Shown: one piece after another, positions 1 to 9,616 of the stretch
Layout: each line of letters starts with the position of its first letter
How positions within the stretch are numbered: position 1 is the first letter of the stretch
Origin: Elysia marginata
Taxonomy: Eukaryota > Mollusca > Gastropoda > Plakobranchidae
Assembly: GCA_019649035.1 (NCBI GenBank)
Contig: BMAT01003616.1
Coordinates: 68,886-97,590, forward strand
DNA: 28,705 nt
Reading direction: 5' to 3'
Position numbers and translations under genes: made by a program
The notes under the pieces: model-generated
Told to the model about the DNA's origin: nothing
Database searches by the model: none
The model's input: the letters and a program-made list of their open reading frames with translations, nothing else

Positions 1-80
1 AGTAGTAGTAGTAGTAATAGTAGTGGTAGTAGTTGTAGTAACAATAGTAGTAGAAGTAGTAGTAGCAGCAGTAGTAGTAC
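1..80. repeat. AGT triplet microsatellite (imperfect)
   Basis: The window opens inside an interrupted AGT tract, with AAT, GGT, TGT, AAC, AAG and AGC variants scattered through it. The true left end is outside the window. The interruptions show that the tract has been decaying for some time. I see no reading frame that suggests it is coding. Confidence 0.9.
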
Positions 81-1792
81 TTATATCACATAACACTGTG
101 CTAATATCAGTTAAAACAGCTCTCATCGACAAATTTTGTAAGACATGAAAACCTCATTTCTTCTCAACGTCGCATTTTACGTTAGTCTTCTTTTTTCGGA
201 TTCCATCAGTATGTACCTTTTAACTGGCCTTTCAAGTTGTGTTTTAGCAGCGTGTATTTAAGCTCAGTAATTTCCCTTTGGCCGTTGTATCGGAAAAATC
301 CGACTTTACATGTCTGGTTTGTCATCAAAGAAACTAATTTCTGAACGGTTTTGATCCCTGGGCCATCTTATCTCTTCCTCTCTCCCTCCCCCGCCCCTCT
401 CTCTCTCTATCCTGTGCTCACTGATTGCCCTTTGACCCTCAAATACCTAAGCTCTTTTTTCTAGAGGAAATCCCCCTAGCAAGCTTGCTGTGAATTTAAA
501 ATAGTTGCCAGCACGCGATACGCACCCCCCTTTGCGTGCTAGACCAGGCGAGGACAGAAAGAAAGAAGCGCCACGCCAGATTAGTTGCCTCAAGACAATC
601 TTTTTTGCGACCAGGTATTTAGAAAGCAAAAAACACGGGAGGAGGATTTAAGAAATGAAAAATAATTAGAGATCAGTTCGTCACGCGATGGTATTTAAAA
701 GAGGTGGAAGAAGATTGTGTGTCTATGTGCGTCTATATTTATTGTGTTTTTTGCTAGGGGTGCGAGAGGATTCGAGGGGAATCTTGATCTTCTTTGCTGG
801 TTTTAATTATAACTGTCCAGAAAACGGTTCATTCGACGACCATTTAAGTGACCGAGAGGTAGAGACCTTGACTCGAGTCATCCTAAGGAATAAAGAGTTG
901 AGGGTTCAAAAGACTCAGGGTGTGAGTGAGCTTTTGTTTAAGTTAATAATCACAATTTCTTTGCTGCTAAAACATGGTTTGATATTGGGCAAACAATGTT
1001 TGCCTTAGATTGTTAGGTTGCGAGAAAGTAATATGAATACAAAAATAGAAGATTATAATTGCGGCGTTTGCATAACATTTCATAAAAAGTTTACAAGAAT
1101 GGTTCCATTTAGATTTTTCAACGGCGACAATATTATTCAGGGATTCTTTTACTTAAAGTTAATTCATGAATAACATTGCATTTGAATTGTATAATGTCAT
1201 TGCATCCCACACTTTGAGCCATGTACGTCGATTTTCTATTTAGAAGGCGCTGGAGCTGGAAGAAAAGCTACCTATATCTCGCTCCAATTGAAGAATTTTA
1301 GAACAAAACGCCCTTTTTTGATAGTTTTGAAAGTGTATGTAAAAACTGGGTGATTTATACTTTCATTCAAATAGTGATACCATTTCCTTCCATTGGGTGG
1401 TGCTAAAACTATAATAGCAAATATTCTGCATATCTGAGATGTGAAAACAAAAACAAAGAAGAAAACATCCATAATCTTCTTTTTTTTACTTTTTTTCTCA
1501 GCTTTAGAAAAAGATTTATAACGCATTTTGATACAAAACCCTACGAGCCATGGTTGAAAATGCAAAAGCTTTTCTGTGAGGTTTAAAACCAACTATATCT
1601 ACAGTGGTAACAAAAATAGCAATGCTCTTCTCGGTATGGGGGGCAGGTTTGGTACATCAAGCAATCCACAGAACTAAAATGCTCACGGTGCTTCACCGGT
1701 GTATATGAAAAAGAGCTCATTTTGATATTTGTGTATTAAAGTAAGACAAGATAGTGCGTAGAGGTTTATCATGGGTTACCATATCCCATTAC
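81..1792. other. Non-coding stretch, no gene recognised
   Basis: AT-rich sequence with a CT-rich patch at about 367-410. The longest open frames are 106 codons (688-1008 plus and 1272-1592 minus). The first has no recognisable domain and the second is Lys/Phe-rich low-complexity sequence. Neither has convincing splice signals or codon bias. I see no RNA gene or transposon ends. Confidence 0.6.
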
Positions 1793-1990
1793 ATTCAAGA
1801 TTCAAGATTCAATATAACTTTATTGTCCTCTTCAGGTTCTTCTTTTTGGTCACAGCATCAATACATATAAGTGGGTGAAACAAACAAAAGCGCACACTTA
1901 CAAAAAAAAATACAGTACTTGTGCTTACACACATATGCATGAGTACTACTATATAAAACAGAACAAAAAATAATAAAAGGAATATTAACA
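1793..1990 (-). mobile_element. Probable LINE 3' end (3' UTR tail), minus strand
   Basis: Read on the minus strand, this AT-rich segment ends with GAGGACAATAAAG, then TTATATTGAATC, and then a short ATTCAAG-type tandem (about three units at 1793-1812 on the plus strand). A CAATAAAG box followed by a short tandem tail is how many CR1/L2-type LINEs end. The recognisable LINE at about 5975-7055 ends in a comparable way, with GGGATCAATAAAG. No reverse transcriptase sequence is visible here, so this would be a very short 5'-truncated copy or a SINE sharing the tail. The inner boundary at 1990 is a guess. Confidence 0.45.
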
Positions 1991-3154
1991 AAATAGGAAG
2001 AAGTTAACTTACATGTCTATCCGTTACGATATTGGACTAGAGCATTTTCAAGGCAGATGATAAAAAAGAATTTTTGTATCGTTCACATCTACACTTAAAA
2101 AGAATGACGAAAATGACTTTTTAAAACATATTTTTTTTTTATAATTATCAACTCTAGGTATGAGCGCCTTTTTTGTAATATTAATTTCCTTCTGGAAATT
2201 TCAGCACATCTTCAGATAGTGCCATCAATTTTTCTTACTTTGTTTAGGCAACATTTTAACACTTTAGAAAGATTACTATTTCGCTATTCAGGTTGTTAAT
2301 GCCATTGGATTTGTCTCGATAATATTGAGGACTCTCATCTGGCGGTGTATGTACATACTATTCGTAGATGTGTTATTTTTTTCCTGATTACTTTAACGTA
2401 TACAAGTTTGAAGTTAACAGGAACACATAAAGACATACTGCTTTTTTCAAAAGAAAAATGTTTTTAAGTACAAGAAGTGTTATTATAAAGGGTTTTTCTT
2501 GTTTCACATACTACCTAATGATTACTACACAAACTGTCAGGACGGCCTAATTATAAAACTCTTCTCATTTTGAGACCTATTAGGCCTATGTTGTAATTAA
2601 GATCAACTAGATTATAACAAGACCTACGGCCCATCTAAAAGTTAGACAAAAAAGAGAATTTTCTCTGTATTCGTTTTATGATTAAATTTGTGTGTGTTCT
2701 CAAGTCACGAAAACAATGTTACTGCTCTTACAATATAAACCAGCTTCCAACAAAGTTCAAGAAATCGTCTTCAACTTTAGGGAATCAAAGTGTGCTGCAT
2801 GTGTGCGGCGTAGACATTTAATATACTTTGTCCTTTACCATCCCTAACCTCCTGCCTTTCTCCCCTCTACTTCTCCGCCTCAGTTTAAGGTAAGGTATCG
2901 TTTATTTCCGCGGCGAATTCTTTGGGCACTTATGTAGTGGGGAATACTGTTTAATAGGCCTAGACCTTACGCTGTAGGGTTAAAGGTCTTGACAAATCAA
3001 ATTCGAGTTCAGTTGTGTTCAACGAAATATTAATAATTGAACTTGAGAATTATTTGCCAAAACAGTTCTCAAAAATGCCCTGTAGATGAAAACAAACAAG
3101 AACATCTTAGTATTTTGAAAGTTACACACATTGTTCACTAAAACACATTAGAGT
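1991..3154. other. Non-coding stretch, no gene recognised
   Basis: AT-rich sequence without an open frame of note. It holds two AGGCCT palindromes, near 2580 and 2955. I see no transposon ends, RNA gene or exon signal. Confidence 0.6.
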
Positions 3155-3332
3155 TCTAGATCTAGACCTAGCACGATATCCTGTTGGCTTGCCAAGATAA
3201 AAACTAAGATCTAGATCTAGATCTAATCTAAAATCTAGGTTCTAACCTGCCCCCTATACATCTCAAAGTCAGAGAGCCCGGTTTAGCTGTCGTAAATAAT
3301 ATCTGATGCTGCATTAAGTCTAGATCTAGACT
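3155..3332. repeat. Cluster of AGATCT/TCTAGA palindromes
   Basis: Three perfect palindromes built from the same AGATCT/TCTAGA unit lie within 180 bases: TCTAGATCTAGA (3155-3166), AGATCTAGATCTAGATCT (3207-3224) and AGTCTAGATCTAGACT (3317-3332). Between them are diverged relatives such as ATCTAATCTAAAATCTAGG. This resembles a dispersed hexanucleotide satellite that is partly decayed. Related pieces lie near 3940, 4605, 15320 and 25054-25101. Confidence 0.7.
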
Positions 3333-3617
3333 GGACCCTTGGCTAAAAATTGTCGCGGGCTTTAGCAAAGATAATCGAATTGGATTAAGTAAAGATGAAA
3401 ACGCAACATCCGATTATTTGAGATTGGTACCGAAAAAAATTATCATTGTATTAGAGTCAACGATTCCACTGAAAAGGACCTACATTGCCCATGTTGTTCT
3501 TCTAAATAAAGAAGATAACATGATAAACCTTTAATGTAAAAATAAACTTTAAACCATATAACTAGATTCATTCGATTAAAAAAATCCTAACGCTTGTTCT
3601 GGGGAATCAAGAAAAAT

Positions 3618-3706
3618 TGGCTAGTATGGGGGTCGAACCCTTCACTTTCGAACACGTCGACTTCTACATTATCAGCGCGACGCTCTAACCTTTGAGCCAA
3701 CGGCGC
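3618..3706 (-). tRNA. Degenerate tRNA-Ile-like gene or pseudogene (anticodon GAT position)
   Basis: On the minus strand this 89-base segment follows the plan of an animal tRNA-Ile. The D arm is GCTC-AAAGGTTA-GAGC with a perfect 4-bp stem. The anticodon loop is CTGATAA (GAT at the anticodon position). The T arm is GGG-TTCGACC-CCC, and the 3' end ACTAGCCA resembles ACTGGCCA of animal tRNA-Ile. The A box (TGGCTCAAAGG) and B box (GGTTCGACCCC) are both readable, and TTTTT, a Pol III stop signal, follows two bases after the 3' end. Against a working gene, the acceptor stem pairs at only about three of seven positions and the anticodon stem is weak. About 15 extra bases sit in the variable region and can fold as TCGA-CGTGT-TCGA. 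It is most likely a pseudogene or the head of a SINE. Confidence 0.6.
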
Positions 3707-5974
3707 TCTGGTGAGCTATATAATCTGAAGCAAGTCATGCTGTTTGTGGTGGAAGATTAGAAAATGGCTGAAAACGGCTAAGCTTCGAGATTAGAGCTTG
3801 GAGCGTATTTAGATTTTAAATGTCGAAAAGGTCCTCAGATGGAGTTAGCTTGCTAAACAATAAAAAAAATTTCTGAATTCGTTCACTACGGTTACTGTAA
3901 TCATCCGAATTTGAGGTCGCAAAAATCGACCTAGACTTTAGATCTAAGTATTATAGCTTGGGCCCAACTAGTGTCCAGCCTCGAGCCCAACGGTTTTAAT
4001 GTAGGCAAAGCAGACTCGAGTCCAAATAGTCTAATCTTGAGTCGTGCGCCTAGGTTTAGGACTGCTTGCTGATTGCCAATTAATCTAAGTTTTATGTGTT
4101 CTAGGCCAAGACGAATGGGTAGAAGGAAAAAAATGACCAATATGCTTTTCGTAATGATGTTTTTTTAAATTTCTAAATTGCACATTGCAATGAAATCGCT
4201 TAATAGTGATCACACGACATTATAGAGATAGGCCTGCTAATGACCGTGATATCGTGCGATTGCTTTATGTCTAATATGACTGGTTATGTTCATAGGCCTA
4301 TTTTCAGTCAAAGTTCCCAATATCTTTCCAAGTTATTTACCTTCTTAATCAATAAACCATGCCTCTTTTTAACAAGGGACACAACTCTCTAATTCACGCT
4401 TGATCATAGGTTTATTTTTTTTCTAGGCATTCCCTCTGTAACTAGGTTCAAGTAATATAGCTGGAATGGGTCAAAACTCATGTCCATCGAGTCTAGGCAA
4501 GCGTTGCGCCGAGTCCATCAAGTCTAAAAAGTAGGTTAACTTGCCCGGCCTTACTACGAGGGACTGTTCCATGAACTTTTAAAAATTTATTTAGTGTACC
4601 GGTAGATCTAGTTCCCCTTGGACAATGGTGAATTTCTAGGCTTAGATTTAGCTCTGATTTTATTTGAATAAACTACCTCGCCAACAGAAGAGTTCGCTGG
4701 TCAGCCCAACTTCTGAATTTTACACACAAAAAAGGTTAGGACGGAAACATTCCCATAGAGATCATTCTTCAATTATCTGCCCCGGCGTTCTGGCTAAGCA
4801 GAAAGACGATTGCGCTTTACTACCAAGAGAAACGGTAATTTTTTGTGTAAAAACGCCAAAAATAAAAAGATTGATATCTCTATGAATTACCCACAAAAAA
4901 ATTTTCACACTTTGGCGCATGTCCCTGAAATAGTGAATTGTGGTACCTATCAACATAAACCTGACCATTTTTAATCACTCTCCCAATCGGCAGAATTTTG
5001 CAAAAAGAAATTTAGGCCTAAAATGAAATAAGTATCTCCCACACACTATTTTAAATATAGATATAGTAAAACCCTATATAAACATGTCTGGTGACTTGAA
5101 TAATCAAAACGATGACATTCCTTTAGCTCTACACTAAGCTGACTTTGCGACTTTAACCAAAAATCATCCACGTTTTGGTCTGATTCTAACCATAAACGAT
5201 AGTAGCTCGGCAACAGAGACCACAACACCATGGCAGGACGAAAAGCCGTGAGTATATTGAACGCATTGCTCTCAGGCTAATCACGGAAAACTCCGCAAAC
5301 CGTAATCCAATAAAGCACAGAATCGTCATCCGACCGATGGCTAAACCCAATTCGATTGCACGTCTTCTCTGGTCATTTCCACAGAGCTGAACTGACGTAA
5401 CTTTTGCCCATTTGTTATTTCCTATGTTAGCTTAACAAAAAAAATGCATGTTCCGTGACTTTTCTCTGAGGTAAACAGTCATAACCTGGGAACATTAGAT
5501 AAAATGCTAAATTAATTCAATCTTAGATGACGACAAGACCTCTTATAACGTCCCCTTGTATTCCATGTTATCATTATATTTTATTTAGCTGTTCAGGGAA
5601 ATAAATACCTGCAACATTAAAAAGAATATTTCCTATTGAAGCGATATTTTTAACGAAAAAAATCATTATTATATTATCTCATATTAGTAAATAATCTGAA
5701 TAAAAGGGATTCAAAACAAGGCCTAGCATTATCTTATATCTTGCAACTCTGGTTCAGTATTTTTGGAATCAAATTCAAACCTCATAAGCAGATCAGAATC
5801 TCCAAAGGCTAAGATATGCACACGTGAATGTGGCCCTCGGTGCTAAATTATTGTACTTTGTATACTTAACACCTCATAAGGTTTTTGAAGAGGCCATGAT
5901 ACTATGGAAGCTCATCTTAATATTCAGTCTTTGTTCATAGAGGTTAGTCAATCTTTGGTCGCTGGAATTTTTAT
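3707..5974. other. Non-coding stretch, no gene recognised
   Basis: AT-rich DNA with scattered AGGCCT and AGATCT palindromes (near 3940, 4230, 4293, 4605, 5013 and 5720). All open frames are under 75 codons and none resembles a protein domain. I see no transposon ends or RNA genes. An old repeat could be hidden here that cannot be recognised by reading alone. Confidence 0.55.
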
Positions 5975-7055
5975 AGAATAGACTTGAACAAATCTTTATT
6001 GATCCCATTTTGAGAAATTGATTGTACATAGGTAAGACACTTAAAAAGTATAGATCATATAGGCACTGTAACTAAAACATCAAATCATTAATCCTACATG
6101 TACAACAATATTGATTATCACAGCTCACATATTTAAAGCATTCTACAATACATAAGGTAAATTTTGTGTATTATAATACTTAATAAAATAGCAATAACGT
6201 ATGATATTAAAAATTAAATTAAATGAATAAAAATAGAAGTGGAAATGAACCGTATAATAATGCAAGACATGTATCCATAGAGTGTATTGCATAGTCGATG
6301 ATAAAAATTAGCAATTGTATAAATCTGTAAGTAAGTTAGTGTAAATATTAAGCATATGAGTACGAACTTAAAATTCTTATATCAGTCGGTGTGAGTGAGT
6401 CGGTTGAACGATTTGTTCTTGTTTATGATATTGCGTGGAACAAACGAATGTTTGTACCTCTCGGTCCTTATCCCCGATTTCTGTACCTCCCGCTCCTTGA
6501 TATAATTCTGCTTTGAAAATCTTCGTTAAGCGGGTGTGTGGGGTCACTTATAATTTGTTTCATCTTTATTGTGTCTCTCTTACTTAATAAAGTTTCAAAG
6601 CCATCTTGACTTTCCCTTACAATCTTTTCTGCCCTTTTTATCAGTCTCTCTAGTTTTTCTTTGTCATCTTTGCTTAAACCCCCACCCCAGCTTGTAACAC
6701 CAAAGGTTATAATAGTGGTTATCATGGCCGAATAGAACATCGGTAACAGGTTTTTATTTACTTCGAAAGACTTAAGTTTTCTCAGACAGTACATTCTTGA
6801 ATTTAATTTTTCAAAGATGTAGTTTATACGAGGTATGTTGTTTCCAGTTTAAGTCTTTATCGATATATACTCCTAGATATTTAAAATGATCTATCCTTTC
6901 AACTAATTGGCTGCCAATAGCTATTTGAGGTGGAGACGGTTTGTTTTTCCTAAAATCTATTACCATTTCCTTGGTCTTATTCACAAGGCGGGAGTCAGGT
7001 TCCACATTGTAACCGAAACAAATACACATTTCTAGAACTTCGATGAAATAAAAAA
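5975..7055 (-). mobile_element. 5'-truncated CR1/L2-like LINE (RT C-terminus plus 3' UTR)
   Basis: Minus-strand frames carry the post-catalytic part of a LINE reverse transcriptase. From high to low coordinates these are NKTKEMVIDFRKNKP (frame ending at 6811), VERIDHFKYLGVYIDKDLNW, and then, after a frame change near 6800, RMYCLRKLKSFEV, FGVTSWGGG and KAEKIV-type sequence (6468-6794). After another frame change near 6470 the tail reads RTERYKHSFVPRNI and ends at a stop at 6382-6384. These are the usual closing blocks of CR1/L2-type elements, in the order known for the family. A 3' UTR of about 400 bases follows and ends with GGGATCAATAAAG near 5990. The endonuclease, the fingers and the catalytic aspartates are missing, as expected of 5' truncation during insertion. 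The copy is dead. The 5' boundary near 7055 is approximate. Confidence 0.85.
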
Positions 7056-7939
7056 AATGTATCCATATTATTATTGGTATAACGTTATAATCGTTTAATG
7101 TTAATGGCGAATGTAGGCTGTACTTGGAGTAAGACGGTAAGCAACAAACAGGAGTGCCAGTTTATCGTGTTTCTCATGTGATGGTTTCGTCGCATTTTGA
7201 CTATGTCACAAGATAGCGCCATCGCACTTGACTGCATGAAAAGTTTTTGTACCAAAGACGTCTGCACTCTATGCTGTGCGCGCAAGTTCCGGCATGAAAA
7301 CAATACTTATTTTATGGGGAGATGGCACGAGATAGCCGTCTTGCTGACATGCCCAAATCATGAATTAAATGTTCTTTGCAAAAGAGCCGACAATTTTGTA
7401 TATGTTGACTCTTAGGATGTCACAAGCTCTTATCAAAGTCAGAAGACAGGCACACAGGCAGGATAAAGGGAGACTACCTTGTGAGTTGGCCTTAAAAAGA
7501 TTTCTTAAGTGTAAAAGGGCAGGAAGCAAGGCTCTACAAAGATAGGCTGATAAATTTGTTCCGTTTTCTAATAACTCAGCCAATTTTCGTTAAATTGACC
7601 TAAAATTTTATAATACACTATCGGACTAATTTTCTAGGCTGAACTAGAACAACAAGTTTGTGTGACGTCATTAGTACTCATAATGAAGTGACGCGCACCA
7701 CGGGATGGGGAAGCCATGTTTATGAGACAATGGCGACTTCCAATGACCTTCTCATCACATAGCGCTCTGTTATCGAGGCTTTTTTTTTGCCAACTGAGGG
7801 ATGTTTTGATGTAAATATTTATACATGTTAGAATGAAGACAATTTATGTTGAAATTTGCATTTCAGACTGCGTAGTTAACAAATTAGTGATAATTTTTAA
7901 AGGGGAAAACCCCAGAGAGTATTCTGCGTGATCGAAAGC
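7056..7939. other. Stretch between LINE and mariner relics, nothing identified
   Basis: Several overlapping 72-codon frames on both strands (between 7085 and 7583) show no domain that I recognise. Cys- and His-containing pieces near 7240-7320 do not form a known zinc-binding spacing. The DNA from about 7660 to 7760 is richer in GC and CpG than its surroundings. The 5' end of the neighbouring mariner may lie here but cannot be located. Confidence 0.5.
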
Positions 7940-8743
7940 GTTCGGATAGGCCCCTTTCCGCATTGGACAAGGCTCGTCGAGCTGGAGAAAGTTGACTGCA
8001 TGATCAAAGCAAATCGAAGGGTCAAACAAAAGGAAATTGGCGATGAAAATTCCAAAGAACGACTGCACCATATCGGCACAATTGTACTGGGTCACCGAAA
8101 AATCTCTACCCGTTGGTTTCCAAGACAGCTCACTTGTAGAGAAAGGACATGTGTTCTCAACTCCTAGGGCGTTACAATGCAAAAAGAGAAGCATTTCTAC
8201 AACGCATTCTGACTGGAGACGAATCCTGGGTCCACCACTACGGTCCAGAATATAAAACCCAATGGATGGAGTATAAGCACAAAACTTGTTCAAACCCAAG
8301 GAAGTTCAAGGTTGTTGCCTCTGCAAGAAAGGTCTTGTTCACCGTTTTCTCGGACATTGCGGGAGTGGTTCACATTGAATTTCTGGAGCAAGGTCAAACT
8401 GTGAACTCAGACGTCTTCAGCGTGCTAAGGACTCAATCCTGCAAAACAACAATGCGAGCCCGCAAACGAGATGCAAAACTCATGACGCTTTTAAAGGCAA
8501 CTGGAACTTACGACCCTACTTCATCCTGCATATAGTCCCGATCTGGCTCCCTCTCACAACTTTTTTTGTTTTCCCCACTCAAGAAGTACCTGAAGGACCC
8601 TTACTAAAACAATGACGAAGAAGTTATCGCAGATGTTCGCCGATGGTGGTCTTGGGCATTCGTCAGAATTGGTCGCTGAGAGCGTGCGCCAACTACTGAA
8701 ACGTTGGAAGCTGTGTGTTGATCGGTCATTACGTCAAATATAG
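7940..8743 (+). pseudogene. Decayed mariner transposase (DD34D family), ends not found
   Basis: This is a relic of a Tc1/mariner transposase, the enzyme that cuts and pastes a DNA transposon at TA sites. Pieces in changing frames follow the family order. RPLSALDKARRAG (from about 7948) and KVDCMIKANRRVKQKEI belong to the DNA-binding half. RYNAKREAFLQRI, GDESWVHHYGPEYKTQWMEY (first catalytic Asp at 8218-8220) and FKVVASARKVLFTVF begin the catalytic half. HPAYSPDLAPS (from 8522), DEEVIADVRRW and LLKRWKLCVDRS end it, with a stop at 8741-8743. At least four frame changes are needed to read it. The second catalytic Asp is Asn (block LQNNNASPQT) and the third is His (APSHN for APSDF), so it cannot be active. 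The first part of the protein is missing, and I found no matching inverted repeats on either side. It is a different and older lineage than the mariner at 12352. Confidence 0.88.
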
Positions 8744-9537
8744 AGAACTAAGTATGAAGCCGGGATATTGAGTTTTCATTTGACGCATTATTTATGTATA
8801 TACAGTGAAAAAAAGTTATGATTAAAAGGAATAAACTGATCAGCCTGATCTCGTACACAGACATATAAACCAGCAGCATCCTTTATTTTTTGTCCCGGAT
8901 GTTTGAGACACTGCCATTCTTATATTGGTCTCATCGGTCTCACCAGAAGTTGTCCCATACACCCATAGAAAATACAACAACAATGTAATAATTGGTAATG
9001 GTAATCTCTGCATATTGTGGCATACAAGCCCATCGTTCACCGACCAAGACTCTGAAAGATACTATACTATAAAGGTATGAATCCGAGGGATAACATCAGT
9101 ACAGACTTAAAACTGTATAAAACCTTGAATTGAACAAAATTAACTTTTTCAGAACTATTAAAGTAACCGTCACAGAACTTCAGAGTGAAGGGTGGTTACT
9201 AAAAACCATTTGAAACGAAAACCAACATTTTAACATATCTGTCAAAAGAAATGAACTTTGATGAAAGACACCGTTAAGGGAAAGTTGAGTTTAGAGGAAG
9301 AACAAAAACTCCCTAGTTTGAAACATTAAGAGAAGGATAAGGACAAATATTCCAAAATCTGCGTTACTACTTGAGTGGAGATAGAATTAGAAGTAAAATG
9401 CTAAGGTAAAAACTGTGAAGTAGGCAGAACAATTTTCAAGAAGCGATGCCGGATATAAATATAATAAGTAAGTACTCTTTTAATTGACTATAGAACTAAA
9501 AGGTCAATAGGGCTACATACTTGCCTTGATACGTATA
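8744..9537. other. Non-coding stretch, no gene recognised
   Basis: A 66-codon minus-strand frame at 8840-9040 has no domain that I recognise. The remainder is AT-rich. The 3' end of the mariner relic may extend into the first hundred bases, but no terminal repeat identifies it. Confidence 0.5.
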
Positions 9538-9616
9538 GGAATTACACAAGGAATTCGAACCCCTGCATCTTCATTATAATATTATAAGAAAGGCTGCCAT
9601 CAGGCCAGCAGGTTTG
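9538..9616 (-). repeat. tRNA-like Pol III promoter, probable SINE head
   Basis: On the minus strand a B box, GGTTCGAATTCC (9550-9561), lies about 34 bases after an A-box-like TGGCCTGATGGC (within 9593-9607). That is the spacing found in tRNAs. A short D stem (GGC with GCC) and a T stem with G-T wobble pairs can be drawn. The acceptor and anticodon stems are not convincing. The pattern fits the tRNA-derived head of an old SINE or a decayed tRNA copy. The B box is the strongest part of the evidence and the A box the weakest. Confidence 0.42.

Noticed and set aside
688-1008. 106-codon plus-strand frame as a possible small gene
   Set aside because: No recognised domain, no clear start context or splice signals, and a length that random AT-rich DNA can reach.
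3155-3332. CRISPR array reading of the repeated palindromes
   Set aside because: Spacing is irregular, units are nested, and the context is eukaryotic.
7085-7583. Overlapping 72-codon frames with Cys and His residues
   Set aside because: The Cys/His spacing fits no zinc-binding pattern that I know, and frames occur on both strands with similar length.
7663-7670. TGACGTCA (CRE-like) octamer, also at 14339-14346
   Set aside because: About one or two such octamers are expected by chance in this window, and no promoter is visible next to either.
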